64,000 nucleotides of DNA from Mytilus galloprovincialis (lineage: Eukaryota; Mollusca; Bivalvia; Mytilida; Mytilidae), in NCBI RefSeq assembly GCF_965363235.1, contig NC_134839.1, positions 115,190,517 to 115,254,516 of the forward strand, written 5' to 3'. A program made the translations under genes and the position numbers. The first letter of the stretch is position 1, and each line of letters begins with the position of its first letter. The notes below the pieces were generated by a model. It saw only the letters and a list, made by a program, of their open reading frames with translations, was not told the origin of the DNA and did not search any database. Of the stretch, positions 55,267-64,000 are shown piece by piece.

Positions 55267-58200
55267 GTTTGTAGTTAATATAAGGTCATTAAGGTTATTG
55301 TAGTTTCTGTAGTCCTGATAGTGGTTTAACATTCAGTCATTGAGGTTATTGTAGTTTCTGTAGTCCTGATAGTGGTTTAACATTCAGTCATTAAGGTTAT
55401 TGTAGTTTCTGTAGTCCTGATAGGGGTTTAACATTCAGTCATTAAGGTTATTGTAGTTTCTGTAGTCCTGATAGTGGTTTAACATTCAGTCATTAAGGTT
55501 ATTGTAGTTTCTGTAGTCCTGATAGTGGTTTAACATTCAGTCATTAAGGTTATTGTAGTTTCTGTAGTCCTGATAGTGGTTTAACATTCAGTCATTAAGG
55601 TTATTGTAGTTTCTGTAGTCCTGATAGTGGTTGATCAACTTGTCGAACAGCCAATTAGATATCTCAGCACACTAACCAGGGAACCAATAACAGCCAATTA
55701 GATATCTCAGAACACTAACCAGGGAACCAACAACAGCCAATTAGATATCTCAGCACACTAACCAGGGAACCAACAACAGCCAATTAGATATCTCAGCACA
55801 CTAACCAGGGAATAAACAACAGCCAATTAGATATCTCAGCACACTAACCAGGGAACCAATACTATAAACCAACAGCCAATTAGATATATCAGCACACTAA
55901 CCAGGGAACCAATAACAGCCAATTAGATATCTCAGAACACTAACCAGGGAACCAACAACAGCCAATTAGATATCTCAGCACACTAACCAGGGAACCAATA
56001 ACAGCCAATTAGATATCTCAGCACACTAACCAGGGAACCAATAACAGCCAATTAGATATCTCAGCACAATAACAAGGGAACCAGAAACAGCCAATTAGAT
56101 ATCTCAGCACACTAACCAGGGAACCAATAACAGCCAATTAGATATCTCAGCACACTAACTAGGGAACCAATAACAGCCAATTAGATATCTCAGCACACTA
56201 ACCAGGGAACCAATAACAGCCAATTAAATATCTCAGCACACTAACCAGGGAACCAACAACAGCCAATTAGATATCTCAGCACACTAACCAGGGAGCCAAT
56301 ACTATAAAACAACTAAATTTGGCAAATACTTTATTTTGTGTTTATCCCTTTCTAGATCACTCAGTCTTGGCTTAAATTTACCTGATGTACAGAAATGATG
56401 TTTTTGATTAAATAAGATAAGGTTTTTCAGGTAATTTTTCTATCAATGAAAGTTGCTGAAATTTAGGAAATAACTGTATTGTATTTTAAGCTCCGACATC
56501 ATGAATTGGGGATTTGATGGTCCCAAATTAAGATTACTGGCGACGCGTTAGCGGAGACAGTAAACGGGTATATACAACCATCAAATCCCCAATTGATGCC
56601 GCTGGAGCTTAAAATAAAATATTTTTATCTCCATTCTAATAAAACCGACAGAAAACAACTTTAAAAGATGTATTTAAAATCTGTCATATGCCGTCTGCGT
56701 ATGGGCGTACATCCCATAGCATCAATTGTCAATTGATACTATGTAAATAAGTGTAAACTGATACTATGTAAATAAGTGTCAACTGATACTATGTAAATAA
56801 GTGACGTTATCCTATCAAAATGAAGTTACAAATGTTGATGCATTAGAATAATTGTTGGCGTAGACCAAAAGATTTAGAAAACTATTTATTTGTGAGACAG
56901 CCAAAAAGTCAGACAAAACTAGGATTTTTATTTGTTCTTATCAATAAGTTCAAAGGGTACATGTACATGATGTATTAGACCTTTTTTCCAAGAATGGAAA
57001 AGAAAATCTAATTCTGCCTCAGGAATATAAAGCAATTAATTTATATATGATATATATTACTACAATGGTTCCTCAACTTTAAATTTGTTTTACAAAAAGG
57101 TTAAGGGACATTTAGAGAATTTCTTGTACTTATTGTATAGTGATAATAAAATTTTATCTTTGATAGCAAAGAAGATAAACAGAATGTTTTAGAGATGTTA
57201 CAGAGAGTCAAAGATGAAGATCCGGGTTTTGATTCTGATGACGGTAACTGTCATGTTGGCTACAAATAATGAGATGTTGTATCATTCCCAATGAGATGTT
57301 GTATCATTCCCAATGAGATGTTGTATCATTCCCAATGAGATGTTGTATCATTCCCAATGAGATTATTATTCACTGAAGATCACAGGACAAGAATGTTTAC
57401 AGCTACAAATCAGCATAAGGCCTTCAACAATGACCAAAACGCATACCCTACTACGTAGTACAAGAAAAAGGCCCAGGGAAAACAAATGATAAACTATTCA
57501 AAAGAGGAAACAAATGGCCTGATTTATAATAAATTCAGTACACACATAACAATTATTATGCACTTTACAGATAGACAAATATTTCACTACAGATTTGTGA
57601 CTTGATACTGACACATAGAGAGTATGATGTAATATATAAATAAGGAGATGTGATATGATCATGTTGATGGTCAATAAGACAACTATCAACCAAAGGATGT
57701 GGATGTCACATGTTTTAGAATGCTACAACCTATATCACCTACCCAAGACAGTGGTGTCACAGCACATAATGAGAACAAACTGTAAAATGTATTAGAAAAG
57801 ACTTGACTCAATCAGTTAGAAGTAAGCACAAAAACAGCTAACTAAAAGATAAAATATACAAATTATTGATCAAAGACATACCATGCTTACAGTCAACTCA
57901 AAGCTAATGCAAAGCAAAGAGGTTTAGGTAGATAAGGGTCTAAGATAAAATCTATAAATAAAATAGCTTTTTATCACTCTACAGATTGCCTTATTTTGTA
58001 TGGATCATGCATGGAAAATCTAATTTTGAGTGATAAGAAGAAAACAAAACAATACTAATAAAAAATGAAAAGATAACTCTAATAATTTTGTACAGTTTTT
58101 ATCAGTATAATTATAACACATTCTCTGTCCAAACAAGTATTATATGTATATGTCATAAGAGAAATTTACATACCACCTGTTGCCTAAATAAGATGTGTTT

Positions 58201-61200
58201 ATTTTGTAGATGAAGATTTGGAGGCTAGACTACAAGGTCTGGATTTAGGTACGTAACTAGGGGTAATTATCCCTATCAATGTCAACATAAATGCAGCTAT
58301 TTTTCTCCAACAAAAATTCTTTTGATTTTTAGATTTGAGAAGTTTCTATGTGCACCCATAACAAAACATATATTACTGTGTAACTTCATCAGTTTGTCTA
58401 TTGGTCTGTCTCATAATCAATACATCTCATCAAACTTTTTACATACATGTATTCCATGAGTCTCTCTCTCTCTCAAAGATAGATAAAACATAGGCAATTT
58501 TATCTTTTCTATCCAGTTTATTTGATTACCTTTTTTTTTCTAAAGAGATTTGTACAGGGAACTCAACTCAATATATCCATGCACTATTCTTAACAAGTAA
58601 TGGTCTGTTAAGGAGTGAGTTTTTAAATTCAAATTTGTATTTTAGAAACAGATAGTAAGACTGTATGGAATAAATTAACAGACAAAGAAAAGAAAGAGTT
58701 TGAGAGGTTGATGGCAGGTGGAGAGTTATCTACCTTGGTTGAGGTTTGGACACCATGGTGGAAAGATAAGGTTTGTTCTGTATAACTTGGTTATCTTTAG
58801 GAGAGTTATCTACCTTGATTGAAGTATGGATGCCATAGTGGAATGATAAGGTTTGTTCTGTATAACTTGGTTATCTTTAGGAGAGTTATCTACCTTGATA
58901 GAAGTATGGATGCCATAGTGGAATGATAAGGTTTGTTCTGTATAACTTGGTTATCTTTAGGAGAGTTATCTACCTTGATAGAAGTATGGATGCCATAGTG
59001 GAATGATAAGGTTTGTTCTGTATAACTTGGTTATCTTTAGGAGAGTTATCTACCTTGATTGAAGTATGGATGCCATAGTGGAATGATAAGGTTTGTTCTG
59101 TATAACTTGGTTATCTTTAGGAGAGTTATCTACCTTGATTGAAGTATGGATGCCATAGTGGAATGATAAGGTTTGTTCTGTATAACTTGGTTATCTTTAG
59201 GAGAGTTATCTACCTTGATTGAAGTATGGATGCCATAGTGGAATGATAAGGTTTGTCCTGTATAACTTGGTTATCTTTAGGAGAGTTATCTACCTTGATT
59301 GAAGTATGGATGCCATAGTGGAATGATAAGGTTTGTTCTGTATAACTTGGTTATCTTTAGGAGAGTTATCTACCTTGATAGAAGTATGGATGCCATGGTG
59401 GAATGATAAGGTTTGTTCTGTATAACTTGGTTATCTTTAGGAGAGTTATCTACCTTTGTTGAGGTTTGATCACCATGGTGGAATGATAAGGTTTGTTCTG
59501 TATAACTTGGTTATCTTTATGAGAGTTATCTACCTTTGTTGAGGGTGGAATGATAAGATTTGTTCTGTATAACTTGGTTATCTTTAGGAGAGTTATCTAC
59601 CTTTGTTGAGGTTTGAACACCATGGTGGAATGATAAGGTTTGTTCTGTATAACTTGGTTATCTTTAGGAGAGTTATCTTCCTTGATTGAAGTATGGATGC
59701 CATAGTGGAATGATAAGGTTTGTTCTGTATAACTTGGTTATCTTTAGGAGAGTTATCTACCTTGGTTCAGGTTTAATCACCGTGGTGGAATGATAAGGTT
59801 TGTTCTGTATAACTTGGTTATCTTTAGGAGAGTTATCTACCTTGATTGAAGTATGGATGCCATGGTGGAATGATAAGGTATAGATATAGGAAGATGTGGT
59901 GTGAGTGCCAATGAGACAACTCTCCATACAAATAACAATTTAAAAAGTAAACCATTACAGGTTAAAGTACGGCCTTCAACAGGGAGCCTTGGCTCACACC
60001 GAACAACAAGCTATAAAGGGCCCCAAAATTACTAGTGTAAAACCATTCAAACGGGAAAACCAACGGTCTAATCTATATAAACAAAACGAGAAACGAGAAG
60101 CACGTATATATTACATAAACAAACGACAACTACTGTACATCAGATTCCTGACTTAGGACAGGTGCAAACATTTGCAGCGGGATTAAACGTTTTAATGGAT
60201 CCAAACCTTCTCCCTTTTTCTGAAACAATAGCATAACATCACAACAAAGAAAAACATACGATAAAATATCAATTGGCAGACTTAACTCAATCAAAAAACG
60301 TATGATTAAACAATGAACGAATAAATTTGATCTGCGATATCTGAATACAAATGCACAGTTCATTAAATATTAGAGACAAACATTCATGACCAAAAAGCTA
60401 ACAAACAAATTCAAACACAGGACATGACTGAGAAATATTTAACCAATCAATGTTCACTTTAGAAAAAAAACGTTTTTTTTATAATCTTGAAGTTTATACA
60501 AATGTTGTAAGAATAAGTGAAAAATTGAAGATATTACAAATAATGAAAGCTGGTGTACAGACAAGATCCATATAAATAAAAAATAACAAAAAAGCATTAT
60601 AAACAGTATCAACAGGTCGAATTAACAAGAAAATACAATTTGAGAGTACTCACAGTTACTGACAGCTAGTTAAAAGCCAAAACCAATAAATAATAAAAAA
60701 TCATGCATCAGAGACTAAAATCGACTAAAACACATCACAGGGATTTAGTATTTTAACGTCATTAATAGTCAAAGAAGACATGACTTGTACAATGCCAAAA
60801 ATAAATGTATTGACAGGTAGTAGTATAGTGAAGAGCGACTTCTATAGAAATAAAAGTTAACGTGTCTGTGTCTCTATACATCTCGCCTCAAAAGATAATG
60901 AAATTTAGTTATGTTTTAATTTGCTAATGACAATATCAATATTAGTGCCAATGTGAACTATATTCAGAGATCTTATTACAATATTGGTACGATAACCCTT
61001 ACTTATAAGTTTGTTTAAAGGTTCGATGAGTTTACAAGGATCACATAGTGATTTCCTCGCTTTAAGTACAATATTACCATAAAATTTAGGATGTGAAATA
61101 CCATTTTTAATAAGCTTTCTACAGGTATAGCTATGTTCTGTATTACTTGGCAGTCTTTAGGAGAGTTATCTACCTTGATTGAAGTATGGACATTATAGTA

Positions 61201-64000
61201 GCATGATAATGTTTATAACTCGATCTATGTTATATCACTTCCAAAGCCAGGGGATGGGGTTCAGACAGGGTTAAACATATTTTGAGCATTCTACCAAAAT
61301 GTTTCTCCATGGTGTCTCTTTTGTTTCAAATTAATTCTGACATTCCTTTATTTATATTAAAGGAACAGGCTGAGCACAAGCAAAACAAATCTCCTTCTAT
61401 GGGTCAGAGTAAAAGTTGTATGCATACACCCCAAAATGAGGTCCAATATATGTAGTTTATAGAGAATAATACATGGCAAAATCCTTATCACATGCTGTAT
61501 TATTCCAAAATACCCAATATCAGCCTGAGGGCCTTTTTAGGTGCACATCAAAGTTGAGCGATACAGATAAAACAGCAGGTTATTATTTCAATAAACAGAT
61601 TTAAAGAATCAAACATTATACAAATATAGCCTTTGTATGAGGTCGATACAAGGATATATTGACCTGAAAGAAGTATATTGACTAAGGACGAAGTCCGAGG
61701 TCGATATACTTCTTTGGGTCGATATATCCTGTATTGACCTCATACAAAGGCTATATTTGCTATATTATTAATTTCTGACCATGTTTGTATCAAAATCGTC
61801 ATTTAGGTTTGTTGGAACTTTATAGATATTAGTAATTTACATTGTCTCCTTGACAATAACAACATATTAGTTGCTATTTCATTTACTTTTTTTGGGACAT
61901 CTTATGTCTTTGAAGATTTTTTTTGTCAAATAATTGATCACAGATATCATTTGTTTCAAAACGTTAAACAATATCCTGAAATTCATTACATGACGTCACA
62001 AAGTATATTGGTTTTTAGATATTCTAAAAATAACCGTGCAATATGCTTTTTGCCGGTCAATATGCTTTTTGCTATCCGCCGTTTTCTCTCTACCTTCGAA
62101 AATATAGTTTAACATGTGACTATCCCTAAACGAATCAAATGTGTTAAGATATACGAATTAATAATATATATGTATATCATATCTTTAGTGTTACAATACA
62201 TGGATGACTTTGTTGTATCATTTGGTAGCTCATTGACATACACTCTGCATTTCCTTTTATTTATGATTTTTTGATGAATTCAATTTCTATTTTGTTCTTT
62301 GAAATTACAAATATTCATTGAAATTATTATGCCCCACCTACGATAGTAGAGGGGCATTATGTTTTCTGGTCTGTGCCTCCGTTTGTCTGTCCGTCTTTTT
62401 GTCCGTCCATCTGTGCGTCCGTTCGTACGTCTGCTTCAGGTTAAAGTTTTTGGTCAAGGTAGTTTTTGAAGAAGTTGAAGTCCAATCAACTTGAAACTTA
62501 GTACACATATGCATGTTCCCCATGATATTATCTTTCTAATTTTACTGCCAAATTATAGTTTTGACCCCAATTTCATGGTCCACTGAATATAGAAAATGAT
62601 AGTGCAAAGTTCAGGTTAAAGTTTTTGGTCAAGGTAGTTTTTGATGAAGTTACAAGTTACATCAACTTGAAACTTAGTACACATGTTCCCTATGGTATGA
62701 TCTTTCTAATTTTAATTCCAAATAAAAGTTTTGACCCCAATTTCACGATCCACTGAACATAGAAAATGATAGTGCGAGTGGGGCATTCGTGTACTATGGA
62801 CACATTCTTGTTTTTACATATGATTTCCACCATTGGCCTCTATAACAATTATCATGATTAATCCAATCACTGTATGTTTATCATAACACATAGACGTACA
62901 ATTATTTCAGGTTTTGATATCAGAAATTAAGGAGAAAAAAGAAAAGACCAGAATCCCAGCTATTCAGAAGGATATAACTGATATTTCAACTTTATTGTCA
63001 GTAAGTACAAGCTGTACAGATTTCTGGGTACAAGATGCTACTAATGGGATAGGGGGAGTGGGCCCCATCATTAAAACTTTTGGATCTTCCGCTGTATAGA
63101 TATTCATTACAACCTTCAAAGAAATCTCAGATATATATTATTCTTTGAAAGGACATCATTTATTTAGAAGACAGAAGTTTAAGGAGCATGCTGTTTACTT
63201 TTATTTTATCCTGAAAAGCTGATGTTTGAAGACTGCCTCTTAAAAATAAAGGGCACATTTGGTTAGGATAGGAATTCCTGTTAAAAACATGTCTTCCAAA
63301 TGTAACAAATAGGTTGTCACTTAAAAAAAAAACACATCATCTTGATGATGTCAGTTTCAGTGAACCTGTTGTTCCAATTGGAGTGTATGTTTTTCACAAA
63401 GTTTGATTTATTCCTGTAACAAGATATTTATATCAACTTAGGCCATCTACGTCACTAGAAAAAGGTACTTTGACCCATCACTCAAGTATAAATTTTACTT
63501 TGACGTCTTCCAACATGACAAACAAAAAATTCTATATAACATTTACTAAACTATTCTGCTTTTTGAAGAAAAAAAACTGAACTAAATTCTCACAATCTTT
63601 CTTTAAATTTAGACCAGTAAATCATTCAGAGAAACTTTGTAATTGATATGTTTATTTTTGTCCATATTACAGAAAGGGAAGCCGTCAGCAGATCTAAAGA
63701 ACAATGTGATTAACGTTCTGTATGCCTACTGTTTTGTTTGTCGACTGTACAATGGAGATCACATTTCATTCCCAATAGAGGTTACCAAGGTAAGTTTATA
63801 AATCTTTCTTTAACTACTGGTGATATAAAGAGTTTAGAATAAAGATGAGAGATAATTGTGTAATAACCAAGCTGAATACTTCAAAAGATCAGGATGAATA
63901 TATCTCAAAAGACATTGTAGCAATAACGAATTTTAGATAATCATTGGTGTCACACATTTCAGTAATTACTCATAAAATGATTAACATACACATACAATGA
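55117..64000 (+). CDS. ZNHIT2: ZNHIT2, zinc finger HIT domain protein 2 (partial gene)
   Basis: Six exons join in frame: 55117-55266, 57167-57243, 58210-58248, 58646-58770, 62911-63000 and 63673-63789, all with GT-AG introns; the rest lies beyond 64000. Exon one visible carries the zf-HIT: C(LKTKVKYT)CPRC, YCSLECY, HLQC; its first cysteine must be in an unseen upstream exon. Then come ENFYKECFMEGLKDFGSR, an acidic linker (VKDEDPGFDSDDDEDLEARL), the core LTDKEKKEFERLMAGGEL then STLVEVWTPWWKDK (the W..WW motif of ZNHIT2), and NNVINVLYAYCFVCRLYNGD. In other animals ZNHIT2 binds RUVBL1/2 and helps R2TP-dependent assembly of U5 snRNP and similar complexes. Introns are swollen by minisatellites and retroelements. 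Confidence 0.85.
55283..55640 (+). repeat. 51-bp minisatellite, about 7 units, in a ZNHIT2 intron
   Basis: GGTTATTGTAGTTTCTGTAG then TCCTGATAGTGG and TTTAACATTCAGTCATTAA, repeated every 51 bp with very few changes. Confidence 0.92.
55644..56312 (+). repeat. 43-bp minisatellite, about 15 units, in a ZNHIT2 intron
   Basis: AACAGCCAATTAGATATCTC then AGCACACTAACCAGGGAACC and AAT, repeated every 43 bp; a 10-bp insert (ACTATAAACC) near 55861. Confidence 0.93.
56483..56619. mobile_element. Small TIR element in a ZNHIT2 intron
   Basis: ATTTTAAGCTCC then AATTGGGGATTTGATGG is matched inverted by CCATCAAATCCCCAATT then GGAGCTTAAAAT. The centre has GGCGACGCGTTAGCGGAGAC. Non-coding. Confidence 0.75.
56732..56803 (+). 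repeat. 25-bp tandem repeat, 3 units
   Basis: GATACTATGTAAATAAGTGT with AAACT or CAACT, at 56736, 56761 and 56786. Confidence 0.85.
57167..57243 (+). CDS. ZNHIT2: ZNHIT2 acidic-linker exon
   Basis: Acceptor TTTGATAG, 77 nt, phase 2 to 1, donor GACG|GTAACT; encodes KEDKQNVLEMLQRVKDEDPG then FDSDD. Confidence 0.8.
57267..57362 (+). repeat. 22-bp tandem repeat, about 4 units
   Basis: GAGATGTTGTATCATTCCCA then AT, repeated every 22 bp just downstream of the exon. Confidence 0.88.
57385..57720 (+). repeat. Dispersed repeat B, two diverged fragments
   Basis: 57400-57545 (AAGGCCTTCAACAATGACC, AAACTATTCAAAAGAGG, AATGGCCTGATTTATAA) and 57640-57720 (AAGGAGATGTGATATGATC, AATAAGACAACTATCAACC). Confidence 0.55.
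58210..58248 (+). CDS. ZNHIT2: ZNHIT2 39-nt microexon
   Basis: Acceptor TTTTGTAG, phase 1 both sides, donor TTAG|GTACGT; encodes DEDLEARLQGLDL. Confidence 0.8.
   Translation: MKIWRLDYKVWI
58646..58770 (+). CDS. ZNHIT2: ZNHIT2 core exon (W..WW motif)
   Basis: Acceptor GTATTTTAG, 125 nt, phase 1 to 0, donor AAG|GTTTGT; encodes TDSKTVWNKLTDKEKKEFER then LMAGGELSTLVEVWTPWWK. Its last 50 nt are the founder unit of the 80-bp array that follows. Confidence 0.87.
58771..59876 (+). repeat. 80-bp minisatellite derived from the ZNHIT2 exon
   Basis: GAGAGTTATCTACCTT at 58721 (in the exon) recurs at 58801, 58881, 58961, 59041, 59121, 59201, 59281, 59361, 59441, 59521, 59588, 59668, 59748 and 59828. Each unit is a decayed copy of the exon's last 50 nt, its GTTTGTT donor and 30 nt of intron ending TTATCTTTAG. 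Most units have TAG where the exon reads TGG. One more copy follows the inserted element, at 61161. Confidence 0.92.
59884..61123 (-). mobile_element. 5'-truncated Penelope-like retroelement with 7-bp target duplicates
   Basis: The 80-bp array is split by 1,240 bp flanked by GGTATAG on both sides (59877-59883 and 61124-61130). On the minus strand the 5' end reads GISHPKFYGNIVLKARKSLC, then KLIEPLNKLISKGYRTNIVI then RSLNIVHIG, which resembles the C-terminus of Penelope-like RTs (an HPxFYGD..YK segment). About 1 kb of 3' tail follows and ends in repeat B (TCTCATTGGCACTCACACCA). This copy shows that the dispersed repeat B scraps are tails of this family. Confidence 0.65.
61131..61215 (+). repeat. 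Last unit of the exon-derived 80-bp array
   Basis: ATGTTCTGTATTACTTGGCA, then GAGAGTTATCTACCTTGATT and GAAGTATGGA: the array resumes after the inserted element. Confidence 0.8.
61618..61764. mobile_element. Palindromic MITE in a ZNHIT2 intron
   Basis: CAAATATAGCCTTTGTATGA then GGTCGATACAAGGATATAT is answered, inverted, by ATATATCCTGTATTGACC and TCATACAAAGGCTATATTTG. The middle has GACTAAGGACGAAGTCCGAG. Confidence 0.75.
61765..62327. other. Intron sequence, nothing recognised
   Basis: Part of the 4.1-kb ZNHIT2 intron; AT-rich, no element identified. Confidence 0.4.
62328..62815 (-). repeat. Bivalve GGGGCAT dispersed repeat, reversed
   Basis: TTATGCCCCACCTACGATAG then AGGGGCATTATGTTTTCTGG, a GTCTGTCCGTC-rich core, TTTTTGGTCAAGGTAGTTTT twice (an internal duplication of about 170 bp), ending AGTGGGGCATTCGTGTACTA. 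Same family as 45705-46045. Confidence 0.75.
62911..63000 (+). CDS. ZNHIT2: ZNHIT2 exon, helical linker
   Basis: Acceptor TTATTTCAG, 30 codons, phase 0 both sides, donor TCA|GTAAGT; encodes VLISEIKEKKEKTRIPAIQK then DITDISTLLS. Confidence 0.82.
63001..63672. other. ZNHIT2 intron
   Basis: Contains at about 63280-63440 a decayed, reversed Penelope-like scrap (TGTCTTCCAAATGTAACAAA, TCATCTTGATGATGTCAGTT, cf. 39135-39260). No exon seen. Confidence 0.45.
63673..63789 (+). CDS. ZNHIT2: ZNHIT2 exon, C-terminal domain part
   Basis: Acceptor ATATTACAG, 39 codons, phase 0 both sides, donor AAG|GTAAGT; encodes KGKPSADLKNNVINVLYAYC then FVCRLYNGDHISFPIEVTK. Confidence 0.85.

Noticed and set aside
55283-56312. 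CRISPR-like array (regular 43- and 51-bp repeats)
   Set aside because: The units are directly adjacent with no unique spacers, lie in a eukaryotic intron, and there are no cas genes: minisatellites.
62338-62523. 61-codon frame MGNMHMCTKFQVDWTSTSSK
   Set aside because: The same reading occurs in the 45705 copy; it is the dispersed GGGGCAT repeat.

Overview
The window looks like nuclear DNA of a bivalve mollusc, most likely a mytilid mussel. It is AT-rich and gene-poor. It has intron-split genes with GT-AG sites, and it is crowded with Penelope-like, LINE, LTR and TIR elements and with dispersed repeats I recognise from mussel and oyster genomes. The species call is inference; no rRNA, tRNA or bacterial-type operon is visible.

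Two host genes can be built exon by exon, both on the + strand. The first (23045-33316) encodes a secreted or membrane-anchored coiled-coil protein of about 437 residues. It has a signal peptide, two GC-AG introns, and a duplicated terminal exon whose reading frame depends on one cassette exon. The second (55117 to beyond 64000) is ZNHIT2, a zf-HIT co-factor of the RUVBL1/2 (R2TP) machinery. Its first exon is not found and its 3' end lies outside the window. The 3' half of one ZNHIT2 exon has been amplified into an 80-bp minisatellite in the next intron.

The rest is mobile or repetitive. 1-1850: 3' part of an L1-like LINE. 2189-3635: 67-bp minisatellite. 4969-8319: a short LTR element with only a gag-like region. 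9.9-16.3 kb: diverged duplications, Penelope-like remnants and retroelement tails. 16.8-17.6 kb: a TIR element. 19010-22666: a TIR element carrying the decayed gene of an uncharacterised invertebrate protein family. 34037-38568: a 4.5-kb element bounded by two nearly identical 459-bp direct repeats, holding a spliced Mutator-like (PF20700-type) transposase gene and a convergent HNH (His-Me finger) endonuclease relic. 38.6-45.2 kb: Penelope-like copies, a ~550-bp tandem array and an 89-bp dimeric satellite. 49.1-52.5 kb: a nearly complete CR1-type LINE. 52.7-53.5 kb: nested TIR elements.

The strongest candidates for something undescribed are the 34-38.6 kb composite element, the 19-22.7 kb TIR element that links an orphan protein family to transposon ends, the frame-switching alternative C-termini of the coiled-coil gene, and the exon-derived pseudo-exon array in ZNHIT2.
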